This document shows, piece by piece, positions 1-6,597 of a stretch of 6,909 bases of DNA (positions are counted from its first letter, which is position 1; every line of letters starts with the position of its first letter). The position numbers were made by a program, and so were the translations under genes. The DNA comes from Clostridiales bacterium. Lineage in GTDB: Bacteria; Bacillota_A; Clostridia; Christensenellales; Aristaeellaceae. A model generated the notes under the pieces. It worked only from the letters and a program-made list of their open reading frames with translations. It was not told the origin of the DNA and made no database searches. The stretch spans positions 1 to 6,909 of the forward strand of contig JAAYZL010000471.1 of assembly GCA_012514855.1 (NCBI GenBank). Reading direction: 5' to 3'.

Positions 1-1
1 G

Positions 2-1309
2 ATGGGCTCGAAGCGGCTCAAGGCGGTCGTGCTCGTCGGCGGCGCGCTGCCCGGGATCGCCGATCCCGAGGCGCTCAAGGGCGTCCGCGAGAGCTTCGAG
101 CACCGTATGTTCGAAAACCCGCTCGCCATGTGGCAGTACAAGCAGCCAGGTTTCGGCGTTTGGATACACACCCACGGCATCGACGCGTCCGTTTGTGTGA
201 ACAATTATCAGTCTGCGACCTGCGGCTACCTCGACAAATTCAAGCCGGAGTATTTCGCGCCGTTCTATCGCGGCGCCGCGGAGTGCCCGGGTTGCGCGCT
301 CGACTGCATCAAATGCTATTCTATCGGAGAAAAGGACGCGGCGTCCGGCGGTCTCCATCAGGAGATCGCGGGATCGATGGGTCCGAACATCGGGAACGAT
401 CGCGCGGAAACCGTGATCGCGGCGAACGTGCTGTGCAACGAGTACGGCATGGATCCGGGCACGGCCGGCTACGTGATCTCGTTCGCGCAGGAAGTCGCCC
501 AACGCGGGCTGCTCGACGCCGGAAATCTCGACCTGTCCTTCAACGGGAAAAACGACGCGTTGAGGCTTCTGAAGATGATCGGCGAACGCGAGGGACTGGG
601 CGATCTTCTCGCCGAGGGATCGCGTTGCGCAGCGGAAAAGATCGGAAACGGCGCGGAGAAGTACGCATTGACGGTCAAGGGCAACGAGATCGTGGCCTTC
701 GAGCCGCGCAGCCAGACGAACCTGGCGCTCGGCTATGCAACCGGACCGATCGGCCCGAGCTATGTAATTTGCGAGCATGACTGGGACTTCGACACGCGCG
801 TCGGCTGGCCGCACACGCTGAATTACTGCCGCGCGATCGGCATCCGCGAGCGCATCCGCATGGACTATCTCGGCGAGAAGAAGGTGCGCAACTTCAAGGC
901 GCTGTCGACGCTCTGGTCGGCGGTCGACGCGCTGGGCATCTGCCTGTTCGCGACCGCGCCGACGCGCGTCCTGAGCCTTCGCGACCTTTCCGAACTGGTG
1001 GCGGCCGTGACCGGCTGGGAGACCTCGGACTACGAGATCATGCGCCTCGGCGAGCTGCGGCTGACGCTGTTTCGGCTCTTCAACTGCCGCGAGGGGCTGA
1101 CCGCCGCGGACGACGCGCTACCCGACCGCTTCTTCGACGAGCCGATCGACTACGGCATGCACAAGGGCGTCAGGCTCGACCGCGAAACCTTCAAGAAATG
1201 CATCCGCACCTATTACGCAATGATGGGCTGGGACGCCGACGGCGTTCCGACGGACGCGGCGCTTCTCGACCTTGGACTCGACTGGGCGACGGCGCGACAG
1301 GAGGCGTAA
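2..1309 (+). CDS. Aldehyde:ferredoxin oxidoreductase family protein, C-terminal part (5' truncated by window)
   Basis: Members of this family oxidise aldehydes to carboxylic acids in the cytoplasm with a tungsten or molybdenum pterin cofactor and one [4Fe-4S] cluster, passing electrons to ferredoxin. The visible 435 residues begin at the family's GSK-x-LKAV motif, which normally follows the N-terminal cofactor domain. About 170-200 residues are therefore probably missing, and the Met at base 2 is most likely internal. Cluster ligands are visible as C95, C98 and C102 (ECPGCALDC), with the distant fourth Cys in the DALGIC motif (C313). The E121...GPNIGND segment, the DLLAEG motif (201-206), the VKGNEI...EPR segment and the C-terminal YYAMMGWDADGVPT/LGL motif all fit the family. 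Where many homologues have an RG-x-x-H-like segment after LGYAT, this protein has GPIGPSY (248-254) followed by EHDWDFD, so it may belong to a divergent subgroup. The family call is firm; the substrate and metal are unknown. The stop codon lies 3 bases before the next gene. Confidence 0.93.
   Translation: MGSKRLKAVVLVGGALPGIADPEALKGVRESFEHRMFENPLAMWQYKQPGFGVWIHTHGIDASVCVNNYQSATCGYLDKFKPEYFAPFYRGAAECPGCALDCIKCYSIGEKDAASGGLHQEIAGSMGPNIGNDRAETVIAANVLCNEYGMDPGTAGYVISFAQEVAQRGLLDAGNLDLSFNGKNDALRLLKMIGEREGLGDLLAEGSRCAAEKIGNGAEKYALTVKGNEIVAFEPRSQTNLALGYATGPIGPSYVICEHDWDFDTRVGWPHTLNYCRAIGIRERIRMDYLGEKKVRNFKALSTLWSAVDALGICLFATAPTRVLSLRDLSELVAAVTGWETSDYEIMRLGELRLTLFRLFNCREGLTAADDALPDRFFDEPIDYGMHKGVRLDRETFKKCIRTYYAMMGWDADGVPTDAALLDLGLDWATARQEA
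1299..1304 (+). promoter_or_regulatory. Ribosome binding site inside the end of the AOR gene
   Basis: A perfect AGGAGG lies within the last codons of the AOR gene, 8 bases before the ATG at 1313. It fixes the start of the ATPase gene and means that gene can be translated only from an mRNA that also carries the AOR 3' end, unless a promoter lies within the AOR gene. This links the AOR and the importer in one transcript. Confidence 0.8.
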
Positions 1310-1312
1310 CCG

Positions 1313-2812
1313 ATGGCGAAGTTGCTGGAGATGCGCGGGGTCACGAAGCTGTTCCCCGGCGTGCGGGCGCTGAGCGGCGTCGATTACTCCATCGACGAGG
1401 GAGAGATCAACGCGCTGCTCGGCGAGAACGGCGCGGGCAAGTCGACGCTGATCAAGATCGTCTCCGGCGTCTACGAGGCGACGGAGGGCGAAATCCTGCT
1501 CCGCGGAAAGCCCGTGCACATCCGCGTGCCCGCGGACGCGCAGAGGCTGGGGATCGGCACGATTCACCAAGAATTCAACCTGTTTCCGAACATGACGGTA
1601 CTGGAAAACATCGCGTTTTGCGCAAACCTAATCGACTTCTCCGCAAGGCCCTTGAGCTGGAAGAGAATCCGCGAGAAGGCGAAGGGTATTTTGGACTCGA
1701 TGAACATCAACGTTCCGCTCGACGGCAAGGTCAAATACCTGACCGTCGCGAACCAGCAGCTCGTCGAAATCGCGAAGGCGCTTATGCTGGACGTGAAGCT
1801 GCTCATCATGGACGAGCCGACCGCGGCGCTGACAGACTACGAGATCAAAAATCTGTTCTCCGTCATCCGGAGGCTCCGTGAGCGCAAGGTCAGCATCATC
1901 TACATCAGCCACCGGATGAACGAGATCATGGAGCTGGCGGACACGGTGACGGTTTTGCGCGACGGAGAGCTCGTATTCTCCGGCCGCGTCGAGAGCACCG
2001 ACGAGAGGTCGATCGCGCAGATGATTACGGGTAGCGCCACGTACCTCGACATCCAACAGAAGTTCCGCAGGAGCGCCCTTTCGGATAGGGAGGTTCGCCT
2101 CAGTGTCGAGGGCCTCACCTGCGAGCCGCGCTACCGAGACGTGAGCTTCGAGGTGCGAAAGGGCGAGATCTTCGGATTCCTCGGACCGCTCGGCGCGGGC
2201 AAGACCGAGATCGGGAGCACGCTGTTCGGCATTTTGCGCCCCGAGCGTGGGAAAATCTTCCTCGACGGCCGGGAAATCCGCATACATTCGCCCAACGACG
2301 CGCTGAAAAAGAAGATCGCCTACATCTCCGAGGATCGCAAACGCACGGGCCTTCTGACGAACCTGTCGGTCAAGCTGAACATCACACTGTCGACGCTGAT
2401 GGGGACGAGCAAGGCGGGCATCGTCAATCGCAAAGAACAGGCCGAGATCGCGCAGAAGTACATCGACGCGCTGCATATCAAGACGCCCTCGCACGAGCAG
2501 AACGTCAACTTCCTGAGCGGCGGCAACCAGCAGAAGACGCTAGTCGCCCGGTCGCTGGCCACCGACCCGGACGTCTTGATCCTCGACCAGCCGACGCGCG
2601 GTCTGGACATCGGCGCGAAGGACGAGATCCGAAAGCTGTTGCATGCGCTGGCGGATCGGGGCATGTCCGTCGTCGTGCTGACGATGGAGGTGCCCGAGGC
2701 GATGGAGCTGTGCGACCGCATCGCCGTGCTGAAAGAGGGACAGATCCGCTGGGTCATCCGCCCGTCCGAGTCCTCCGCGGAGGAACTGACGGACAGGATG
2801 CTCTCCCGGTGA
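1313..2812 (+). CDS. Sugar ABC importer ATPase with two nucleotide-binding domains (RbsA/MglA/LsrA type)
   Basis: This cytoplasmic protein powers a CUT2-type sugar importer by ATP hydrolysis and would pair with the two permeases encoded next. At 499 residues it has the usual family length and two tandem ATPase domains. Domain 1 has Walker A GENGAGKST (37-45), a Q-loop Q86, the family's altered signature LTVANQQ (143-149), Walker B ending D167-E168 and an H-loop His at 200. Domain 2 has Walker A GPLGAGKTE (291-299), the ISEDRKRTG segment (339-347) typical of this family, the signature LSGGNQQ (401-407) and Walker B LILDQPTRGLD (422-432). Two points are unusual in domain 2. The catalytic Glu after the Walker B Asp is Gln (Q426, codon CAG at 2588-2590), and the Walker A Lys is kept where RbsA-like proteins often have Arg. 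The H-loop His is also absent (TMEVPE, 457-462), as is common in this family. Substrate specificity cannot be read from this subunit. Confidence 0.96.
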   Translation: MAKLLEMRGVTKLFPGVRALSGVDYSIDEGEINALLGENGAGKSTLIKIVSGVYEATEGEILLRGKPVHIRVPADAQRLGIGTIHQEFNLFPNMTVLENIAFCANLIDFSARPLSWKRIREKAKGILDSMNINVPLDGKVKYLTVANQQLVEIAKALMLDVKLLIMDEPTAALTDYEIKNLFSVIRRLRERKVSIIYISHRMNEIMELADTVTVLRDGELVFSGRVESTDERSIAQMITGSATYLDIQQKFRRSALSDREVRLSVEGLTCEPRYRDVSFEVRKGEIFGFLGPLGAGKTEIGSTLFGILRPERGKIFLDGREIRIHSPNDALKKKIAYISEDRKRTGLLTNLSVKLNITLSTLMGTSKAGIVNRKEQAEIAQKYIDALHIKTPSHEQNVNFLSGGNQQKTLVARSLATDPDVLILDQPTRGLDIGAKDEIRKLLHALADRGMSVVVLTMEVPEAMELCDRIAVLKEGQIRWVIRPSESSAEELTDRMLSR

Positions 2813-2825
2813 ACAGGAGGCGCGC

Positions 2826-3806
2826 ATGAAAGGCAAGTGGAAAACCATCCAGCGGCAGCTCGTGCAGCGCGAGGAGATCGGCATTGTCGTGACGCTCCTG
2901 GTCGTCATGGCGATCTTCGGCGTCCTCAAGCCCACCTTCCTCGGACGGGTCAATCTGATCCGGCTGCTCCGGCAGGGCTGCATACTGTCCATCATGGCCA
3001 TCGGCATCTCGTTCGTCATCTCGAGCAACGGCATGGACGTGTCCGTCGGCGCGGTGCTCGCGGTGTGCGCGACGATCGTCGCGCAGATGCAGGTCGACGG
3101 TCGGAACATGTACCTGTCGATCGCGGCGGCGGTCGCGGCGGGCGGCCTGCTGGGGCTCATCAACGGCCTGATCGTCACGAAGCTGCACATCAAGGAACTG
3201 ATCGCGACGCTGGGGACCTCGTACCTGATCCGCGGTCTGCTGTTGCAGATTTCCGGCGCGAAGTGGCTGACGAATCTGCCCCGGCCGTTCAAGTTCATCG
3301 GGCAGGGCGACTGGCTGGGCATCCCGGTTCCGGTGTTCATCCTCGCGGGCGTGATCGTGCTGACGATATTCTTTTCGAACTACACACCGCTCGGAAAGCA
3401 GATTCGGGCGATCGGCGGGAACCTCGAGGCCGCGAAGCTGACCGGCGTCAAGGCCGACCGCGTGAAAGCGCTGTCGTTCATGCTGTGCGGCCTGCTGACC
3501 GGCGTCGCGAGCGTCGTGTACGCCTCGCGGATGGGCTCTGTGCAGTCGAACGCTGGAAACGGCATGGAGTTTGAGGTGATCTCCGCCGCGCTGATTGGCG
3601 GCGCGAGTTTCGACGGCAGCGGCTCCCCGATCGGCGCGTTCCTGGGCGCGATGCTTTTGACAGCCATCTCCAACGGCATCGTGCTTCTGGGTATCTCCAC
3701 GTACCTCGAGGACGTGATCATCGGCCTTTTGATCCTCGTCGCGCTGATTGTGAACCTCTTGAGAAGCCGCTATGAAATCGCGCTGGAGGTGAGCGGAAAT
3801 GACTAG
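2826..3806 (+). CDS. Sugar ABC transporter permease, first of two (RbsC/RhaP/LsrC type)
   Basis: An inner-membrane channel subunit of the CUT2 importer (BPD_transp_2 family), 326 residues, the usual length. It is strongly hydrophobic, with a short basic N-terminus and a run of predicted membrane segments starting near residues 18-36. Family hallmarks are GMDVSVG (69-75), the NGL-x-VTKL segment (113-120), the cytoplasmic loop GGNLEAAKLTGV (197-208) that would contact the ATPase, and the ALIGGASFDGSGSPIGAFLG segment (255-274). An AGGAGG at 2815-2820, five bases before the ATG and 3-8 bases after the ATPase stop, supports the start. The end overlaps the next permease by 8 bases. It differs clearly in sequence from the second permease, so the channel is probably a heterodimer, as in Lsr and rhamnose importers and unlike the RbsC homodimer. 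Confidence 0.95.
   Translation: MKGKWKTIQRQLVQREEIGIVVTLLVVMAIFGVLKPTFLGRVNLIRLLRQGCILSIMAIGISFVISSNGMDVSVGAVLAVCATIVAQMQVDGRNMYLSIAAAVAAGGLLGLINGLIVTKLHIKELIATLGTSYLIRGLLLQISGAKWLTNLPRPFKFIGQGDWLGIPVPVFILAGVIVLTIFFSNYTPLGKQIRAIGGNLEAAKLTGVKADRVKALSFMLCGLLTGVASVVYASRMGSVQSNAGNGMEFEVISAALIGGASFDGSGSPIGAFLGAMLLTAISNGIVLLGISTYLEDVIIGLLILVALIVNLLRSRYEIALEVSGND
3785..3792 (+). promoter_or_regulatory. Ribosome binding site for the second permease, inside the first permease gene
   Basis: GGAGGTGA, a near-perfect anti-16S match, sits inside the last codons of the first permease, six bases before the ATG at 3799. The two genes overlap by 8 bases in different frames (the first gene's TAG is at 3804-3806), so their translation is probably coupled. 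That would suit equal production of two subunits of one channel. Confidence 0.8.
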
Positions 3807-4785
3807 GCGCAGGATCGCCGTCCCCCGGCAACTCTACTTATTGATTGTGCTCGCGGTCATCGCGACTGTGTTCGGCATCGGCTCTCCGAAATATCTGACT
3901 GCCGGAAACATCTCGAACATCATCGCGAACAACTTCGAGATCGGCCTCGTCGCCGTCGCGATGACGCTGGTGATCCTGATGGGCGGCATGGACATGTCCG
4001 TCGGCTCGATCGTCGCGCTCTCGAGTATCCTGACCGGCACGCTGAACATCACGCTCGGCTTGAGCCTGTCCGCGTCGATACTGCTCGCGCTTTGCGCCGG
4101 CATTTTGATTGGCGCGCTGAACGGGGCGCTCGTCATCTGGCTCGAAAACGCGAACCCGATGATCATCACGATCGGCACGATGGTGCTGTTCAGCGCGCTC
4201 GCGACGCTTATCACCGAGGGCTGGACGATCAGCGGCTTCGAGAAGGCGTTCGAGGCGTTCAGCTACAGCAGAATCCTCGGCGTCAAGGGGACAATTATTC
4301 TGCTGATCGCGCTGATCGCGGCCGGGCAGTGGATGCTGACGCACACGATGTTCGGAAACTTCCTGTACGCGATGGGCAATAACGAAAAGAGCGCCTATTT
4401 CGCGGGCGTTAGGGTCAAGCGGATCAAGTTCCTGATCTACGTCGTGAGCGGTTTCACGGCGGCGCTCGCGGGCGTATTCCTGACCTCGCGCATGCAGACG
4501 AGCTATCCGGACGCGGGCTCCGGCTACCACATGGAGGCGATCGCGTGCATCGTCATCGGCGGCGCGAGCATCTCCGGCGGCGAGGGCAACCTGATCGGCA
4601 CGTTCATCGGCTTCCTCATCATCGCGGCGCTGAAAAACGGGATGAGCCTGATGGGCATCTCGTCGCTGACGCAGATGGTGTTCACAGGCATTGTGCTGAT
4701 CTTCACGATCTGGGTGAACAACGCGATCCGGGAGCGGGAGCTCCGAAGGAGTCTGCTCGCCGTAAAGGAGAATATCACGCGGTAA
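3799..4785 (+). CDS. Sugar ABC transporter permease, second of two (RbsC/RhaQ/LsrD type)
   Basis: The second inner-membrane channel subunit of the same importer, 328 residues, in the same BPD_transp_2 family. After a basic N-terminus (TRRR) it shows membrane segments beginning near residue 12. It carries GMDMSVGS (63-70), the ALNGALV segment (106-112), the cytoplasmic ATPase-contact loop MGNNEKSAYFAGV (192-204) and IVIGGASISGGEGNLIGTF (251-269). The C-terminus ends in a charged tail (RERELRRSL). The ATG was chosen because an excellent ribosome binding site precedes it and the overlap with the upstream gene is only 8 bases. It is followed after 34 bases by the binding-protein gene, which has its own AGGAGGAG at 4806-4813. 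Confidence 0.95.
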   Translation: MTRRRIAVPRQLYLLIVLAVIATVFGIGSPKYLTAGNISNIIANNFEIGLVAVAMTLVILMGGMDMSVGSIVALSSILTGTLNITLGLSLSASILLALCAGILIGALNGALVIWLENANPMIITIGTMVLFSALATLITEGWTISGFEKAFEAFSYSRILGVKGTIILLIALIAAGQWMLTHTMFGNFLYAMGNNEKSAYFAGVRVKRIKFLIYVVSGFTAALAGVFLTSRMQTSYPDAGSGYHMEAIACIVIGGASISGGEGNLIGTFIGFLIIAALKNGMSLMGISSLTQMVFTGIVLIFTIWVNNAIRERELRRSLLAVKENITR

Positions 4786-4819
4786 GCGCGGTAGAAATAA
4801 CGGATAGGAGGAGAAAACA

Positions 4820-5806
4820 ATGTTCAACAAGAGGATCCTTTCCATGCTCATGGTCGTCCTGCTGGCACTCGGCGCGTTCGCGGGCTTCGCGGTCGCGGAG
4901 GACAAGGAAATCGTCATCGGCATCGCACCGAAGATGGTCGGCGCGCCCTACTGGGATTACGCGAACCAGGGCTGCATGAAGGCCGGCGAGGCGCTGGGCA
5001 TCACGGTCAACCTGCAGGCGTCCACGACGGCCTCTGCGCAGGAGCAGGCAGCGATCATCGACAACTTCATCACGCTGGGCGTCGACGCGATCGTCGTCGC
5101 CGCAAACGACGAGTCCACGCTGCTGCCGGTGCTGAACCGCGCCAGTGAGGCGGGCATCCCGATCGTCACCTACGACTCCGACGTCCCCGCCAGCCAGAGA
5201 CTCTACTGCGTCGCAAGCTGCGGCCAGATTGAGCTGGGCGAGATGATGGCCAAGGAACTGGTCAACGTCATGGGCGAGGAGGGCGAGGTCGCCTTCATGA
5301 CCGGCTCCCTGAGCGCTTTTAACCACAACCAGATCCTCCAGGGCTACCACAACGTGCTTGACCACTACGCGGGCATTTCTGTCGTCACGACCGTCGAGTC
5401 CGGCGACGACCAGCAGCAGGCATTCATCAACGCCGAGAACCTCGTCGCCAGCTACCCGAACCTGAAGGGCATCCTGGGCGTCGCCGCGGGCGAGACCCCG
5501 TCCGCCGCGGAGGCCGTCATGCAGGCGGGCCTGAGCGGACAGATCAAGATCGTCGGTGTCGCCACGCCAAATTCCGTCAAGGAATACTACGAGGAGGGCG
5601 TGCTCGAGTCGACGCTTCTGTGGGACCCGGCCGCCATGGGCTTCATCGCGGTCAAGATCGCCTATGACTACCTCAACGGCGTGCTGCCCGAGAACGGACA
5701 GGTGCTCTTCGAGGGCGGCAACCCGGTGACCATCGACGAGGCCGGCAACATCTTTATCGGCACCACCGTGTTCACGAACGACAACATCTGGGACTTCGAT
5801 TTCTAA
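4820..5806 (+). CDS. Extracytoplasmic sugar-binding protein of the importer (LsrB/RhaS-like)
   Basis: This secreted binding protein (Peripla_BP_4 type, 328 residues) would capture the substrate and deliver it to the two permeases. The N-terminus is a Sec signal peptide: basic NKR, a hydrophobic stretch at about 7-24 and an AVA site giving likely cleavage after A26. There is no cysteine there, so it is not a typical lipoprotein. The mature part matches, from recollection, the AI-2-binding LsrB and rhamnose-binding RhaS proteins: IGIAPK-VGAPYW (33-45), GVDAIVVAAND (87-97), TYDSD (117-121), VGVATPNSVKEYYEEG (245-260), LLWDPAAMG (266-274) and the ending VFTNDNIWDFDF. Against LsrB, the Lys (K38) and first Asp (D119 region) of the ligand pocket are kept, but the Asp-Gln pair appears as Asn-His (N168-H169). 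AI-2 is therefore doubtful; rhamnose or another small sugar is more likely. The family is firm, the ligand is not. Coding shows a marked preference for C-ending codons, which may reflect high expression. Confidence 0.94.
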   Translation: MFNKRILSMLMVVLLALGAFAGFAVAEDKEIVIGIAPKMVGAPYWDYANQGCMKAGEALGITVNLQASTTASAQEQAAIIDNFITLGVDAIVVAANDESTLLPVLNRASEAGIPIVTYDSDVPASQRLYCVASCGQIELGEMMAKELVNVMGEEGEVAFMTGSLSAFNHNQILQGYHNVLDHYAGISVVTTVESGDDQQQAFINAENLVASYPNLKGILGVAAGETPSAAEAVMQAGLSGQIKIVGVATPNSVKEYYEEGVLESTLLWDPAAMGFIAVKIAYDYLNGVLPENGQVLFEGGNPVTIDEAGNIFIGTTVFTNDNIWDFDF

Positions 5807-5820
5807 AAAATACCGTCTGA

Positions 5821-5858
5821 AAGCGCCGGGCGCGGCTGATTTCGGTCGCGCCGCGCTT
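5821..5858 (+). promoter_or_regulatory. GC-rich hairpin after the binding-protein gene
   Basis: AAGCGC (5821-5826) pairs with GCGCTT (5853-5858), and GGCGCGGC (5829-5836) pairs with GTCGCGCC (5845-5852) with one G-U pair. This gives a 14-bp stem with a 2-base bulge (CG, 5827-5828) and an 8-base loop. No T-run follows on the + strand, so it does not look like a standard intrinsic terminator. By analogy with other importer operons it may protect the upstream binding-protein mRNA from 3' decay or reduce read-through into the deacetylase gene. It fills most of the 75-base gap; no promoter motif is recognised there. Confidence 0.55.
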
Positions 5859-5869
5859 CCGCGGACAGA

Positions 5870-5875
5870 GAGGTG
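5870..5875 (+). promoter_or_regulatory. Ribosome binding site that decides the deacetylase start
   Basis: GAGGTG lies six bases before the ATG at 5882. The alternative in-frame GTG at 5873 overlaps this site and would add only three residues (MWT) before the conserved MRILAIGAHPDD start. The ATG is therefore preferred. Confidence 0.65.
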
Positions 5876-5881
5876 TGGACC

Positions 5882-6586
5882 ATGCGTATTCTTGCGATCG
5901 GCGCGCATCCAGACGACATCGAGCTTTGCTGCGGGGGCAGCCTCGCGAAGTTTGCGGCGCAGGGCCATGCGATCGGCATCGCCGTCATGACCGACGGCGC
6001 GACCGGTAGCTCAACGATTCCCTCGGAGCAGCTCGTGCCCATGCGCAAAAGCGAGGCGGAGAGTTCCGCGAAGCTGATCTGCGCGAAGTTCTACTGGCTC
6101 GGCTTCCCGGACGGAAAGCTCGAGAACTGCGTCGACACGTGCCTCGCGGTCAATAAGGTCATCCGCGACTTCAACCCGGACCTGATCATCACTCACAACC
6201 CCGAGGACTACATCTCCGACCACCGCAAGACCTCGCAGTTGGCCGTGGACGCGGGCCTCTGGTCGAAGGTCGGACCGCTGATCCCCGAGGTCAGGGCGCT
6301 CGACCATTCCCCCGCCATCGCGTTCATGGAATCGCTCGCGGGCGTGAACTTCATCCCGGAGCGCTACATTGACATCTCCGACCACTTCGAGATGAAGCGC
6401 AGAATGCTCGCCTGCCACGTCTCGCAGGGCGCGTGGCTTGCGGATTACGGCGGGATCGACAACATGGAGACCATCGAGGTCTCGTGCCGCTACCGGGGCA
6501 TACAGTGCGGCGTCCGGTACGCCGAAGGGTTCCGCATCTGGCACGGCTGGCAGACGGCGAAGGCCGAGCCGGTCATGCCGTCCTGA
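5882..6586 (+). CDS. PIG-L/LmbE family zinc-dependent deacetylase
   Basis: Members of this family (PF02585) hydrolyse N-acyl, usually N-acetyl, groups from amino-sugar conjugates with one zinc ion, for example in mycothiol or bacillithiol synthesis, chitin-oligosaccharide use or antibiotic pathways. The 234-residue protein has the N-terminal AHPDDIE motif (8-14), with H9 and D12 as likely zinc ligands and D11 as the likely general base. The third ligand is likely H114 in SDHR. Other family features are MTDGATGS (36-43), R55/E58 of the usual R-x-x-E helix, the LGFPDGKL segment (73-80), PDLIITHNPEDY, ACHVSQ (177-182) and the C-terminal YAEGFRI (213-219). There is no signal peptide, so it probably acts in the cytoplasm. 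It sits between an importer and an amidohydrolase-like gene, which favours a role in substrate breakdown over thiol synthesis, but this is inference. Confidence 0.93.
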   Translation: MRILAIGAHPDDIELCCGGSLAKFAAQGHAIGIAVMTDGATGSSTIPSEQLVPMRKSEAESSAKLICAKFYWLGFPDGKLENCVDTCLAVNKVIRDFNPDLIITHNPEDYISDHRKTSQLAVDAGLWSKVGPLIPEVRALDHSPAIAFMESLAGVNFIPERYIDISDHFEMKRRMLACHVSQGAWLADYGGIDNMETIEVSCRYRGIQCGVRYAEGFRIWHGWQTAKAEPVMPS

Positions 6587-6593
6587 AGGAGAG
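6586..6593 (+). promoter_or_regulatory. Ribosome binding site of the amidohydrolase-like gene, overlapping the deacetylase stop
   Basis: AAGGAGAG begins on the last base of the deacetylase TGA stop and lies four bases before the ATG at 6598. It supports that start and makes translational coupling of the two genes likely. Confidence 0.7.
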
Positions 6594-6597
6594 AGTA

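Noticed and set aside
2..4. True start of the AOR gene at the ATG at base 2
   Set aside because: The following GSK-x-LKAV motif is internal in the family, and the N-terminal cofactor domain would be missing. The gene is cut by the window edge.
1198..1881. A 227-codon + strand frame overlapping the AOR end and the ATPase start
   Set aside because: The translation is Arg/Gly/Ala-rich with no motif and overlaps two firmly identified genes. It is an out-of-frame shadow.
2826..4785. Recent duplication of one permease gene to give two
   Set aside because: The two proteins share only family motifs and differ throughout at DNA and protein level. Paired unlike permeases are normal in Lsr- and rhamnose-type importers.
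3838..4923. A 361-codon open frame on the - strand opposite the second permease
   Set aside because: Its composition is dominated by Arg, Asp, His and Gln and it shows no domain or plausible start. It mirrors the codon bias of the real permease.
5811..5822. A sequence resembling the Neisseria DNA uptake signal (CCGTCTGAA core)
   Set aside because: It occurs once, with mismatches to the extended signal, and nothing else in the window suggests Neisseriaceae. A chance match is likely.
5821..5858. Intrinsic transcription terminator
   Set aside because: The stem is strong, but the bases after it (TTCCGCGG) are not a T-run. It is kept as a hairpin of unknown role.
5873..5881. GTG start for the deacetylase at 5873
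   Set aside because: The GTG overlaps the ribosome binding site that serves the ATG at 5882, and the three extra residues precede the conserved start of the family.
4775..5968. A 397-codon open frame on the - strand opposite the binding-protein gene
   Set aside because: Its protein is rich in Asp, Arg, His and Val in a repetitive way with no recognisable motif, as expected of a frame opposite a GC-rich gene with strong third-position bias. The + strand gene is well supported by family motifs.
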